From assembly GCA_963802095.1 (NCBI GenBank), contig CAWDHI010000011.1, forward strand, positions 62,001 to 126,000: a stretch of 64,000 nt of DNA. Direction: 5' to 3'. The position numbers and the translations under genes are program-made. Positions 7,913 to 16,371 of this stretch are shown here, piece by piece; position 1 is the first letter of the stretch; each line of letters begins with the position of its first letter. This DNA is from CAVVEQ01 sp963802095 (lineage in GTDB: Bacteria; Chloroflexota; Anaerolineae; Anaerolineales; Anaerolineaceae). A model generated the notes under the pieces. The model ran no database searches, was not told the origin of the DNA, and saw nothing but the letters and a program-made list of their open reading frames with translations.

Positions 7913-8527
7913 ATGAAGAACAAGAATAATTACCATCGGTCATTCAATATCGATGATTTCGATGAATTGGTGTTTGAAAAATTTAAAACAAGCGATCGTT
8001 TTGCCGAACCAGATTTCGGATTTCGAGAATCCCGCAGATTCAATCGGGAAGATGACAGTTTTAAGTGCGTCTCGTGTAAAAATTGGGTGAGTGCCTCCAG
8101 GGAGTTCTCCGGGGTAGTCCACCGCAACCACTGCCCGCTCTGCCTGGTCTCGCTGCATGTGGATCAGACAAAAGCGGGTGACCGCCTCGCGACGTGCCGG
8201 AGCCGGATGGCGGCAATTGGATTGACATTCAAAAAAGTCAACAAGCGTTACCCCGGCGAAGCACAGGGGGAGCTGATGTTGATTCACCGCTGCACAGGTT
8301 GTGGAAAGATCAACATCAACCGGGTTGCCGGAGACGATAACCCGGAAATTCTTTACGGTCTGAGCAAATCGAGCCTTGAATTATCTGAAATCCAGCTCGC
8401 AGAATTAACCGGGCAAGGGATCCAGCCCCTTGATTCGCTCGGGTTTAATTCAGCTTTTACCCAGATCTACGGCCGGCAGCCGATCGCGGTTGAGCTCGTG
8501 GGAGGTCAAGGTCGGGGCAAAAGTTGA
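7913..8527 (+). CDS. RNHCP-domain zinc-ribbon protein
   Basis: 204 residues from ATG 7913, with GAGG just upstream. Residues ~45-145 match the RNHCP family: FKCVSCKNWV, then HRNHCPLCLVSLHVD, GDR and CRSRM, and a second Cys pair in HRCTGCGKI. The paired CxxC motifs point to one or two bound zinc ions. The N-terminal 40 residues are charged and the C-terminal 60 helical. Function is unknown for the whole family; a nucleic-acid or ribosome-related role would suit a zinc ribbon but is only a guess. The gene is monocistronic, behind two terminator-like hairpins and before its own terminator. Confidence 0.85.
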   Translation: MKNKNNYHRSFNIDDFDELVFEKFKTSDRFAEPDFGFRESRRFNREDDSFKCVSCKNWVSASREFSGVVHRNHCPLCLVSLHVDQTKAGDRLATCRSRMAAIGLTFKKVNKRYPGEAQGELMLIHRCTGCGKININRVAGDDNPEILYGLSKSSLELSEIQLAELTGQGIQPLDSLGFNSAFTQIYGRQPIAVELVGGQGRGKS

Positions 8528-8537
8528 TTGAGAGGAA

Positions 8538-8572
8538 GAAGGCGGGAGGAGAATCGCCCGCCTTCTTTGCTT
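8538..8572 (+). terminator. Terminator after the RNHCP gene
   Basis: GAAGGCGGG (8538-8546) pairs with CCCGCCTTC (8557-8565), followed by TTTGCTT. It sits 10 bases after the stop codon. Confidence 0.8.
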
Positions 8573-8587
8573 CCAAACTTCCTTACG

Positions 8588-9114
8588 CTAATTGATTTTC
8601 GGAGGGATTGTGTATAAAAATATCAGCGCTTCCCGATCCACCTCGGCGGGGATCCAGCCTTCCAGGTCTGCCGAGACGCTCACCACCCTTGCGCCGGTTT
8701 TCAGCTCATCCCTCAGCTTCTCCCGCAGGCGGTTGGCATTCCCGCTGGCGAGATAGAGATAAACCACGTCTGCATCTCCTGGTTCGGTGTTGTAATAAGA
8801 TCCGCATTGCAGGCGGACATGCTTCCCAACCCCGGCAGACTGAACCTTGATCCAGGCCAGGGCACAGAGCAGCGGACTGAGCTCCACCCCCACCGCCCGG
8901 GCACCAAAATCACGCGCGGCAGCGATCAGCACGCGCCCATCCCCCGAGCCGAGATCGTAAAGGACCTCACCCGGTTTCAGTTCCACCATCTCCAAAGCCC
9001 TGTGGATGCGGTTTTCACTGGCGGACACCCAGGGCTGCCCGCTGAGCGCCGGCAGCAGCAGCAGGACCACAAAACGGCCAGGAGTATCAGGGTCAGAATG
9101 AGCAGAGGGATCAT
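8588..9114 (-). pseudogene. Membrane-tethered SAM-dependent methyltransferase with frameshift
   Basis: The catalytic part (frame through 8588-9070) has YDLGSGDGRVLIAA, the SAM-binding motif I, and VGVELSPL. Its first in-frame start is a poor GTG at 9070. In another frame, an ATG at 9114 opens a hydrophobic helix, MIPLLILTLILLAVLW, which runs straight up to this point. Members of this small methyltransferase family usually have such an anchor before the sequence PALSGQPWVSASE seen here. A single missing base near 9066, beside TTTT, would restore one protein of about 175 residues. The ATG at 9114 lies 10 bases after the DMT-transporter stop, as expected in an operon. The substrate is unknown. 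Confidence 0.65.
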
Positions 9115-9124
9115 CGTTAGGCGC

Positions 9125-9583
9125 TCATTTTCGTGGGAGCAGCAGAAAGACCCCGAGGGCGATGGTCGCCAACCCCAGCACCCGCGGCAGGGTGACCGGG
9201 ATGGCTGCTGAGGCTCCCCAGCCCTTCGCGTCGATGATCAATGAGGCGGTCATCTGCCCCAGGATGATGGTGGCCAACCCGGCAGCCACACCCGTGAGTT
9301 GCAGCGAGAACGAAACCCCGGTGATGATGATGATCCCCAGCGCGCTGCTGATGAGGAGCATACCGATCATCGGGGAAGGAATGCCCCATACACTTCGCCC
9401 CTGGAAAGCCGTGAACCCTAAAAGGAGCAATCCGGCCATTATTCCGCCTACAAAATTGACCAGCATGCCGGTCCGGAACGGCCCAATGACCGCACCGATC
9501 CGTGAGCTGATGGTGGATTGGGTGCCGATGGCAACCCCGGTGGCCAGGGCGGCCAGTACACCGAAAAGGATGGTGGTTTTCAT
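9125..9583 (-). CDS. DMT-superfamily transporter, YdcZ/DUF606 type
   Basis: 152 residues with five hydrophobic helices. The sequence MLVNFVGGIMAG and the C-terminal half LQLTGVAAGLATIILGQM typify the half-size DMT transporters (DUF606). These usually work as homodimers or with a paired paralogue; no second copy is adjacent. Substrates are generally unknown. It lies 16 bases after the large glycosyltransferase-like gene and just before the methyltransferase. Confidence 0.85.
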   Translation of the reverse strand: MKTTILFGVLAALATGVAIGTQSTISSRIGAVIGPFRTGMLVNFVGGIMAGLLLLGFTAFQGRSVWGIPSPMIGMLLISSALGIIIITGVSFSLQLTGVAAGLATIILGQMTASLIIDAKGWGASAAIPVTLPRVLGLATIALGVFLLLPRK

Positions 9584-9599
9584 GGGAACCCTCGCTTGT

Positions 9600-11141
9600 T
9601 CAGGGAGATTGGATCTTGGTCAGGTCAACGATCATCAGGGCATCATTTTCAAAGCTCACCGGAGCGCCGGCCGCCGAAACCCAATCCTCCCAGTGCAAGG
9701 CGGGTTTCTTGTAATAATTCCCGGGTCCATAGTTCTGCCACCTGGGCAGCACCAGGTAATCGGCGTGAAGATCGTTTTCCTGCATCCATTGGAGGAAGTT
9801 ACTGATCCCCATTGAGAATGCCAGGTTGGATCTATCGTACTGGTCTATCCGGTCGGAGAATCCCGGCAGCCATTCATACCCCTGCACCACGTTGAGGCTC
9901 GCTCTCCCGGTCAGGGCGGCGATCCACTCCGAGTAATTATCCCTTTCCCAGGTCTCACCAGTGATCACCATGAACGTAGACGCGGGGGGAGTCTCGTCTT
10001 TGATCCATTCAACACCTGCATGGAAACCTGCCGGCAGCGGCTTGATCAACTGGTTGGTGTAGAGATAGGAACTCAGGAACAGATATCCATAGAGCAGCGC
10101 GCCAACAACGTAAGCGATCTTTTTCGCCTCCCAGGCTGGCCATTTAGACCGCAGGAAATCGTTCGCCGCAGCCAACCCCAACCCTGCGAGCAGGGCGAGG
10201 GGAATGGCCGCCTTCTGGTCGGCAGCCCGCCCCTGCAGGCAGAAAACCATCACCAGCCAGAAGGGCAGGAGGTATTGCCTGCGCCGGATCGCGACTACCG
10301 AACCGATAATCCCAAACAGGGTAATGAACGGAAAGAAGGGTTCATTGGACCAACTCAAGGTGATCAACCTGGCGATATCCCCCCCGCGGTTGAAGCCGGA
10401 GTCCATCAGCGGCAGGCTGACCATACCGCCGTGCACGCGGAGGACGCTGATGAGCCAGGGGGAAACCACCAGCAGCGTTCCCAGCAGGAGCACCGCGGAA
10501 AGAATCGCTCCCCTGCGTGGCTTGCGGATCACAGCCGCCAGGGAAATGAGTGCCACCGAATAGAAGAGAAACCAGGCCCATTCCGGGTGCGAGAGCACTG
10601 TCAGTCCACTCAAAAGCACTGCAGCTGCGCCATCAACCCACCGGGAGGCGCGCAGGAAACGGAATACGAAAGCCAAGGCAAGGATGCAGATTACCTCGCC
10701 AAAGGCGCGGGTGACCCCGCCGCCCATGATCACCCAGGTGTAGCTCATCGGTAGAACGGAGAAGATAGCCATCGCCCCCAGGCTCATCCACTTTTCCTTT
10801 AATACTTCCTTTGCCAGGAAATAAAAAGCCGGGATGGCTGCCGTGGAAAGCACCAGGGGAATCCAGCGGAAGAGCTGCAGCCGGTCTGCGCCAAAGGTGG
10901 TTTCGATCCAGCCCGTTGCGTAGAGACCCAGCGGAGGATAGAGGAAGGGAATGGAGGTAGCGTTATAGCTGCTGATGACGGGCAGCTGGAACCCGTTGCG
11001 GATCAGGTCGCCGATCATCACGTAGAACAGGCCGCCGTCGTGGATGGGGAAATCGCTTGCGGCGAAGAAAGACCAGCGCAGCAGAAATCCACCGAGAAGG
11101 ACGAGGTTGAAAACGACCGGGAATTTCGGATCCTTTTTCAA
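9600..11141 (-). CDS. GT-C fold membrane glycosyltransferase-like protein
   Basis: 513 residues with about ten to twelve hydrophobic helices. After the first helix comes SDFPIHDGGLFY, the acidic loop typical of GT39/PMT-like lipid-phosphosugar glycosyltransferases, and later PFLYPPLGLY. The C-terminal ~100 residues are soluble (GVEWIKDETP, then ITGETWERDNYSEW) and would lie outside the membrane. It probably transfers a sugar from a polyprenyl-linked donor to a cell-surface acceptor, but neither is known. TTG at 11141 is the start, with AGGGG six bases before. It leads the operon with the DMT transporter and methyltransferase. Confidence 0.75.
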   Translation of the reverse strand: MKKDPKFPVVFNLVLLGGFLLRWSFFAASDFPIHDGGLFYVMIGDLIRNGFQLPVISSYNATSIPFLYPPLGLYATGWIETTFGADRLQLFRWIPLVLSTAAIPAFYFLAKEVLKEKWMSLGAMAIFSVLPMSYTWVIMGGGVTRAFGEVICILALAFVFRFLRASRWVDGAAAVLLSGLTVLSHPEWAWFLFYSVALISLAAVIRKPRRGAILSAVLLLGTLLVVSPWLISVLRVHGGMVSLPLMDSGFNRGGDIARLITLSWSNEPFFPFITLFGIIGSVVAIRRRQYLLPFWLVMVFCLQGRAADQKAAIPLALLAGLGLAAANDFLRSKWPAWEAKKIAYVVGALLYGYLFLSSYLYTNQLIKPLPAGFHAGVEWIKDETPPASTFMVITGETWERDNYSEWIAALTGRASLNVVQGYEWLPGFSDRIDQYDRSNLAFSMGISNFLQWMQENDLHADYLVLPRWQNYGPGNYYKKPALHWEDWVSAAGAPVSFENDALMIVDLTKIQSP

Positions 11142-11243
11142 TGAAAACCCCTAATTGTCACTGATTAATATATTATAGAGGGAAATAGTATTTGAAATGA
11201 GAATCCTCTTTTTTGAGTAGTCTTCTGGATTCGCCTGAATGTA

Positions 11244-12272
11244 TTATTCTTCGAATTTATTTAGCCTCACCATTTCCTTACCTTCAATATCCTTGACTAC
11301 TTTCAAGGATACAAAATCCACCTGGAGGTACTTATCTTCTTGGTATGCTTGTTCTTTCAACTTAATAAATAATGGCGGTATTTGATTGGAAAATAGTCCT
11401 AAAACCAACCGGACTCTCTTTTTTGTATTAACTCGTCTGCCCCGGGGGCCATTATCCAGCAATAGCTTTACCGCCATTTTATTTTGCTCTAGCCAGTTCC
11501 TGTGCTCCATGCCTTGAAGGAAAAGATTCTCTGACTCAAGCCTCGACGCTACCGGTCCTTTGATTTCAAACGCGACAAGGGTATGATCCTTTTTGTCATA
11601 GGCAAGGATATCAAGCCGTTCCGGGTTGTCTGTTCCTTCCGAGCTGGGCACTTCACGCGCAATCAAACCTCCAGTAAATGACCTGGAAGCAGCGGGTATT
11701 TTTAATCCCTCTCGAGTTTCGAGCATATTACATAATTTCATCTGGACCCAAGATTCCCTTCGGGAATCTCCTTTAGATTGAGGAGAACCCTTTTTTGATA
11801 GAGAACTTTTATAAAGATCACCAGACAAAACGATCACATGTGGTACGATCTGGTCGAGGAGGGAAAACTTGCGCAGAAAAACCTGAGAAAACCGTTCGCC
11901 AATAAAGTAAACGCAAGGGAAACCGTTATCCTTGTTTTCTTTCATCCTAATTCTTTGGAGGAGATCGAGAATCGGATACAGGATCATTCGAAGATAAACT
12001 GTACCGACGTTACTGATGGCCATATCGCTCGCGTTGCCGGGAAAACACACAGCCAATCCTTCCCAACTTGGATTTCCCCGAACGATAAACAAGCCTAATC
12101 TGGAAAGATATTCTGTAATTTTTGCTTCCCCTGGTGCTTTTAGAACATCGGAGGGAATATCTTCCAGTTGAAATCCGATACTAATCATATAGGTGCGGAT
12201 TTTTTGAACGGTGGTTTCAGTCAAATCGCGATTGGATAACCGGCGAAAGTATTCCTCTTGTTTTTCTGGCAT
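11244..12272 (-). CDS. PD-(D/E)XK nuclease-like protein, AT-rich
   Basis: 342 residues from ATG 12272 (AGAGGCGG upstream). Residues ~220-250 contain PERLDILAYD, then LVAFEIKG: an Asp followed 12-15 residues later by ExK, the core of the PD-(D/E)XK phosphodiesterase fold. The N-terminal 200 residues match nothing I recognise. Base composition is clearly more AT-rich than lactate dehydrogenase next door, a sign of horizontal acquisition. It starts 21 bases after the ldh stop, so it may ride on that transcript. A role in DNA restriction or repair is possible, but there is no methylase or helicase beside it. Confidence 0.55.
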   Translation of the reverse strand: MPEKQEEYFRRLSNRDLTETTVQKIRTYMISIGFQLEDIPSDVLKAPGEAKITEYLSRLGLFIVRGNPSWEGLAVCFPGNASDMAISNVGTVYLRMILYPILDLLQRIRMKENKDNGFPCVYFIGERFSQVFLRKFSLLDQIVPHVIVLSGDLYKSSLSKKGSPQSKGDSRRESWVQMKLCNMLETREGLKIPAASRSFTGGLIAREVPSSEGTDNPERLDILAYDKKDHTLVAFEIKGPVASRLESENLFLQGMEHRNWLEQNKMAVKLLLDNGPRGRRVNTKKRVRLVLGLFSNQIPPLFIKLKEQAYQEDKYLQVDFVSLKVVKDIEGKEMVRLNKFEE

Positions 12273-12292
12273 ATCGCCGCCTCTAGTTGTTT

Positions 12293-13255
12293 TCAAAGTT
12301 CCAGCTGGCGGATATTCTCCTGCATCACCTCGGCTGAACGCCGCAGGGCAGCCTGCTCGGCTTCATCCAGGGTGATGGGCAGAATGCGCTCCACGCCCGA
12401 GCGGCCCACCACCGAGGGCAGGCTGAGATAAACATCTTCGATGCCGTAGTAACCCGGGACGAGATTGGATACCGAGAGGACGGAGTGCTGGTCGCGCAGG
12501 ATGCTTTCCACGATGCGCAGAAGCCCCACCGCCACGGCATAAAAGGTGGCACCTTTGCGGGAGATGATCTCGTAGGCGGCGTTACGCACCTGTTCGCTGA
12601 TCCGCGCGCGGTCCTCCTTGCACACCTCGCCTTTCACCTCCCGGCAGTAATCCACCAGAGGAATGCCGGCGATGTTGGCCGAGCTCCACACGGCTACCTC
12701 CGAATCGCCGTGCTCGCCGATGATGTAGGCGTGCACGCTGCGCGCATCCAGGTTGAAGCGCTGGCTGAGCGCGGCGCGGAAGCGGGCGGTATCCAGGATG
12801 GTGCCCGAGCCGATCACCCGCTTCGCGGGCAGGCCGGAGAGCTTCCAGGCGGCATAGCTGAGGATATCCACCGGGTTGGTGGCGTTGAGGATCAGCGGCT
12901 GGGGGTTATATGCCAGGATCTGCGGGATGATCCCGGCGAAGATGGCGGTGTTGCGCTTGAGCAGGTCCAGGCGGGTTTCGCCCGGTTTCTGGGATGCGCC
13001 CGCGGTGATCACCACCACATCGGCCCCTGCGCAATCGGGGTAATCCCCCTGGAGGATGCGGGTGGGGTGCGTAAGGGGCACCGTGTCGCCCAGGTCCATC
13101 ACCTCGCCCTCGGTGCGCTGCTTATCCACGTCGATGAGGACGATCTCGCCCACCCTACCGCTGAGCAGGAGGGCGTACGCAAAAGTGGTGCCCACCTTGC
13201 CGCTGCCGATGATGGCGATCTTATGGGGTTTGAGGTCTATGGCTGAATCGGTCAT
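12293..13255 (-). CDS. ldh: L-lactate dehydrogenase
   Basis: 320 residues. The NAD loop GSGKVGTTFAYAL, the mobile active-site loop GASQKPGETRLDL and the catalytic His in IGEHGDSE are intact. Gln in the SQKPGETR loop, where malate dehydrogenases have Arg, selects pyruvate/lactate over oxaloacetate/malate. The enzyme regenerates NAD from NADH by reducing pyruvate, consistent with a fermentative life. It may be allosterically controlled by fructose 1,6-bisphosphate as in many bacteria; this was not tested. Its start is 17 bases after the end of a membrane-protein gene. Confidence 0.94.
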   Translation of the reverse strand: MTDSAIDLKPHKIAIIGSGKVGTTFAYALLLSGRVGEIVLIDVDKQRTEGEVMDLGDTVPLTHPTRILQGDYPDCAGADVVVITAGASQKPGETRLDLLKRNTAIFAGIIPQILAYNPQPLILNATNPVDILSYAAWKLSGLPAKRVIGSGTILDTARFRAALSQRFNLDARSVHAYIIGEHGDSEVAVWSSANIAGIPLVDYCREVKGEVCKEDRARISEQVRNAAYEIISRKGATFYAVAVGLLRIVESILRDQHSVLSVSNLVPGYYGIEDVYLSLPSVVGRSGVERILPITLDEAEQAALRRSAEVMQENIRQLEL

Positions 13256-13271
13256 GGCGATTTACCTCCTT

Positions 13272-14036
13272 TCAGGTTTGAGGATCAGCGCCCGTGGCTT
13301 CCCCGCCGGGATTCGCAAAGCGCAGGGTCACCCATGGGAATTGTTCCTCGAGGTGGAGCAGCAGACCCCAGATGAAAACGATGATACCAGCCATCTCGAG
13401 GGATTCTTCGAAGAATGTGATCAGGGAATAGGTGAGATTGGTATTTGAACGAAACTCCGCGTAGCGTCCGCTGAGCATTTCGAAACCGATGGATCCGAGG
13501 ATATATAGGCCTGCCGCCAGCAGGAAGATCCAGCGCGTGCGGCGGGGCAGGTTCCACCAGAAGCGCAGGAAGACCAGTGCGGTGATTGCCACCAGCAGCA
13601 TGCCCGGGATGACCCATGCGAAATAGAATAGCCCATATTGCTCCCAGTCGAGAATTTGTTTAATGGGGCTGCTGAGCGGTTCGTGGACGGAGAAGGCTTC
13701 GTCGAAGGTCATATAGAGAAAAATGATTGCCAGCGCCAGCCAATATCCAAAACCTCCGCGAGGTTTGCCTTTATTTATACGAGAGATGAGGAAGAGCAGC
13801 TGGGCGGCGAGGAAGAGGAGGCCCGCGCTGAAAAAGGAGGGCAGGTTGCGCTCTTTATCCATATCCAGGAAATTGACCAGACCGGTCAAGTGTTCGGCTG
13901 CAGAAAATCGCAGGAGCAGCTTTGCGGCTGTGCTCGCCAGCGCCAGTCCCAGCGCGATGCAGCCCAGGAGGATGGCGGTGCGGTTGGGGGAAAGGAGCAG
14001 CTGGCGGGGGGAGACGGGGGTTTTTGCAGGGGGCAT
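13272..14036 (-). CDS. Multi-pass membrane protein of unknown function
   Basis: 254 residues with about six hydrophobic helices. Notable are FLYMTFDEAFSVHEPLSSP between helices 3 and 4, with several acidic residues and a His in a membrane-proximal place, and TFFEESLEMAGI in the last helix. Such buried acids hint at a metal or ion role, but no family was recognised. It lies directly upstream of ldh in the same orientation. Confidence 0.7.
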   Translation of the reverse strand: MPPAKTPVSPRQLLLSPNRTAILLGCIALGLALASTAAKLLLRFSAAEHLTGLVNFLDMDKERNLPSFFSAGLLFLAAQLLFLISRINKGKPRGGFGYWLALAIIFLYMTFDEAFSVHEPLSSPIKQILDWEQYGLFYFAWVIPGMLLVAITALVFLRFWWNLPRRTRWIFLLAAGLYILGSIGFEMLSGRYAEFRSNTNLTYSLITFFEESLEMAGIIVFIWGLLLHLEEQFPWVTLRFANPGGEATGADPQT

Positions 14037-14193
14037 GGGAACGCTATCCGAACCTGGCGCGTCAGGGAATCAAACCCAACCTGCGCAGCGCGCTACAGGA
14101 TGGAAGAATATTATAAGTCAGGAAGCGGAGAAGAACCCACCCCCGATCTTCAACCACCCTCTCCCTTCGGGAGTGCCAATAACGCGACCCTTT

Positions 14194-14225
14194 CCCTCCC
14201 CAAATCGGAATCGATTTGGGGAGGG
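14194..14225. repeat. Palindromic intergenic element
   Basis: CCCTCCCCAAATC (14194-14206) is perfectly repeated in inverse at 14213-14225 around a 6-base loop. No T tract follows on either strand, so it is more like a REP-type palindrome than a terminator. Confidence 0.6.
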
Positions 14226-14245
14226 TGGCTGAAAGCCGGGAGGGG

Positions 14246-14410
14246 CTAGCGGGCAGCCAGACCGAGGTAGTAGGGCCAGATGATCAGACCTAGTATGGCT
14301 TCCCACCAGAGCAGCTTGGCGAAGGCGATGGTGAACATCCAGCCGATGAACCAGATGATGCCCATCCCGGCATCCACGCGAATGGGTTTGGAAGAGTTTT
14401 CGTCAGACAC
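14246..14410 (-). CDS. Small membrane protein
   Basis: 54 residues when started at GTG 14410, which has GGAGG seven bases upstream; the longer frame from 14452 has no such site. The short polar head is followed by two hydrophobic stretches (GIIWFIGWMFTIAFAKLLWW and ILGLIIWPYYLGL). The composition suggests a two-helix inner-membrane protein similar to short YccF-like or phage-shock-type peptides, without clear homology. It stands alone. Confidence 0.6.
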   Translation of the reverse strand: MSDENSSKPIRVDAGMGIIWFIGWMFTIAFAKLLWWEAILGLIIWPYYLGLAAR

Positions 14411-14516
14411 GGGGAGCCTCCATTTTTTTCGATTGATTGCTAGCACATTCATTGCGATAGAAAGTCCGTGTTATTCTGCAATTTTATGTATTAAACCATG
14501 CGATCCATTAATGTTG

Positions 14517-15635
14517 TTATATTACATTTTTGCGCAAGAAATCCGAAAATCTCTCCAGTGCTTCGGGCATATTCTCTCTGCCAAATCCCAACCTGAAATG
14601 TATATTTCCATAATCGTACACTGTTGAAGGCAGAATCATGATGTTCGCTTCCCTTATTACTTTTTGGCAAAACTCCGCTGAGTCAGCTCCATTTGTCAGC
14701 CTCGGAAAACCTATCGTTCCGGCTTTTGGTCTCACCCATTCAAGATTATTCTTGTACTCCATAAAGAAACCGTCGAGAAGATCCAAGTTTCTGTTAATCC
14801 TTTTTATATGGGTCTCGACTATCTTTTCTTTTACGCGCAGTGCGATTATTGAAAGTATTTCGCTGGGGGCGCTGCTGCAAATGGTTGTGTAGTCCTTGAA
14901 AACCGTCATTTTCTGATACAGCTCTCTATCCCTGGTGATCACCCATCCGATCCTTGCACCAGCCATTCCAAAGGTCTTTGACATGCCAAACAACGATAGC
15001 GCTTTTTCATAAACCTCGCAGGCTGAGGGAAGTCTGTCTTCTGCGTTCAATTCCAAAAACCGGTACATTTCATCGGAAAACAAATAAATGCCGTGTTTTC
15101 GGGCTATTTGGATAATTCTTTGAAAGTCCTCTTTCGGCGGCAGGTATCCGGTTGGGTTATGGGGGAAGTTGACGATGATCAGCTTCGTGTTTGGCTTTAT
15201 TTGTTGTTCGAGAAAATCAGGATCAAACCGCCAACCATCTTTTTCATCCGGGTACCATTTGGTGATTTCACACCCCATAGCCTCTGCAATTTCATATAAG
15301 GATTGGTAACCCGGGAAAGTGCAAATAATATGGTCCCCTTTTTCCAATATTGCATTCATGGAAATAAAAATGCCTTCTTCCGGTACAACAACAAGGCAAT
15401 CACTCGCAGATATACCCATGTACATACCCGCAATTTCTTCCCGCAACAACGGGTGCCCGAGAGATTCGGTATAACCAAGCGTCAGGTTATCCCAAAATTG
15501 CCTTGTTTCATCATCTGCAAGCTTTAATAATTCGGCTTGTACCAGCCCGTCACAATCCGAGCTTGAAAGCAGGTATTTCACCGAGAATTCATATTCCGAA
15601 AAAAATCTTTCTAATTTGAAGGGTTTTATATTCAT
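14517..15635 (-). CDS. Class I/II pyridoxal-phosphate aminotransferase
   Basis: 372 residues of fold-type I. NFPHNPTGYL (the Asn that contacts PLP), SDEMYR (Asp for the pyridine nitrogen), GMSKTFGMAGARIGW (the PLP lysine in SKT) and a C-terminal FRLGFGR (carboxylate-binding Arg) are all intact. It transfers an amino group between an amino acid and an oxo acid; the amino-acid partner is not determined. Base use is AT-rich relative to nearby genes, suggesting transfer from elsewhere. It is isolated, with no pathway genes beside it. Confidence 0.88.
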   Translation of the reverse strand: MNIKPFKLERFFSEYEFSVKYLLSSSDCDGLVQAELLKLADDETRQFWDNLTLGYTESLGHPLLREEIAGMYMGISASDCLVVVPEEGIFISMNAILEKGDHIICTFPGYQSLYEIAEAMGCEITKWYPDEKDGWRFDPDFLEQQIKPNTKLIIVNFPHNPTGYLPPKEDFQRIIQIARKHGIYLFSDEMYRFLELNAEDRLPSACEVYEKALSLFGMSKTFGMAGARIGWVITRDRELYQKMTVFKDYTTICSSAPSEILSIIALRVKEKIVETHIKRINRNLDLLDGFFMEYKNNLEWVRPKAGTIGFPRLTNGADSAEFCQKVIREANIMILPSTVYDYGNIHFRLGFGRENMPEALERFSDFLRKNVI

Positions 15636-15812
15636 GGTATTTTTCCGCAGATCACTCCAAATCTAAAAAATCCCCTAACCATCTATTTTCACTCATTATA
15701 TATTTTTCGAGACAATACCTTACGGTCAGATTCATTAAATAAAATTTGTGTTGCTTTTTATAATGATCAATATTGTATTTGATACAAAGAAAATTACTTG
15801 TTTGCGAATTGA

Positions 15813-15851
15813 AATTAAAATCGAGTCACTCTCTTCAAAAAAGTGACTCGA
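15813..15851 (-). terminator. Terminator of the tRNA-Asn transcript
   Basis: TCGAGTCACT (15821-15830) and AGTGACTCGA (15842-15851) form a 10-bp perfect stem. On the minus strand it is followed by ATTTTAATTT, 17 bases after the tRNA 3' end. Confidence 0.7.
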
Positions 15852-15867
15852 CCGGAGGACTAAAAAG

Positions 15868-15941
15868 CTCCCCGACCAGGACTCGAACCTGGAACCTAGC
15901 GGTTAACAGCCGCCCGCTCTGCCAAATTGAGCTATCGAGGA
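15868..15941 (-). tRNA. tRNA-Asn (anticodon GTT)
   Basis: A 74-base cloverleaf is readable on the minus strand: acceptor TCCTCGA with TCGGGGA, D-stem GCTC/GAGC, anticodon loop CTGTTAA, T-arm CCAGG-TTCGAGT-CCTGG. The anticodon GTT reads AAC/AAU. The discriminator base is G. No CCA is encoded. A terminator follows. Confidence 0.95.
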
Positions 15942-16008
15942 AGGCGAACAGTATTATACATTCCGGTTGGGGGGTTTGTCAATCCCGTCCGCGGATACCA
16001 CCCGCGTA

Positions 16009-16038
16009 TTGACAGAAACGGGGGGTATATGCTATTCT
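16009..16038 (+). promoter_or_regulatory. Promoter of the ferredoxin gene
   Basis: TTGACA (16009-16014) and TATTCT (16033-16038) are spaced by 18 bases, about 50 bases upstream of the ferredoxin start. Confidence 0.6.
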
Positions 16039-16087
16039 TTAGCCACCAAACAGGCCTGCGGGCCTGAAAATCGAAAGGAATAGAGAA

Positions 16088-16264
16088 ATGGCCCATCGTA
16101 TTGACCCCGACGTGTGCATCGCCTGCGGCGCTTGCGAGCCCGAGTGCCCGGAAGCCGCCATCTCGGAGCAGAACGGTACCTACGTCATCGACGAGCCCAA
16201 GTGCTCCGACGATGCCAAGTGCGTGGAAGTCTGCCCTGTGGACGCGATCAGCAAGGTGAGTTGA
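16088..16264 (+). CDS. Two-cluster ferredoxin with an Asp ligand variant
   Basis: 58 residues from ATG 16088 (AAGGAA upstream). Cluster I motif CIACGACEPECP is complete. In the second motif, CSDDAKCVEVCP, the middle cysteine of CxxCxxC is aspartate, giving CxxDxxC. In Pyrococcus furiosus and Desulfovibrio africanus FdIII such an Asp lets the cluster exist as [3Fe-4S] or as Asp-ligated [4Fe-4S]. The protein is a low-potential electron carrier for oxidoreductases in the cytoplasm. It is monocistronic, with its own promoter and a strong terminator, as usual for an abundant carrier. Confidence 0.93.
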   Translation: MAHRIDPDVCIACGACEPECPEAAISEQNGTYVIDEPKCSDDAKCVEVCPVDAISKVS

Positions 16265-16278
16265 TCTATTCCCCTATT

Positions 16279-16317
16279 AAGGAGGCAGCCCCAATACCGG
16301 CTGCCTCCTTTTTCGTT
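16279..16317 (+). terminator. Terminator after the ferredoxin gene
   Basis: AAGGAGGCAGCC (16279-16290) pairs perfectly with GGCTGCCTCCTT (16299-16310), followed by TTTCGTTT. Confidence 0.88.
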
Positions 16318-16371
16318 TAAATTTCCGCAATGCTATAATACCCTCAGCAATCCAATCCCAGGGAGGTGGGC

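Noticed and set aside
7609..7923. 104-codon minus-strand frame in the RNHCP leader
   Set aside because: No ribosome site or recognisable domain; the sequence is better explained by RNA hairpins.
10020..10754. 244-codon plus-strand frame inside the GT-C membrane protein gene
   Set aside because: Gln/Glu/Pro-rich antisense of hydrophobic codons; the minus frame shows proper membrane helices.
14194..14225. Terminator for the 14.0 or 14.2 kb genes
   Set aside because: The stem is perfect but no T tract follows on either strand, so it was listed as a palindromic repeat.
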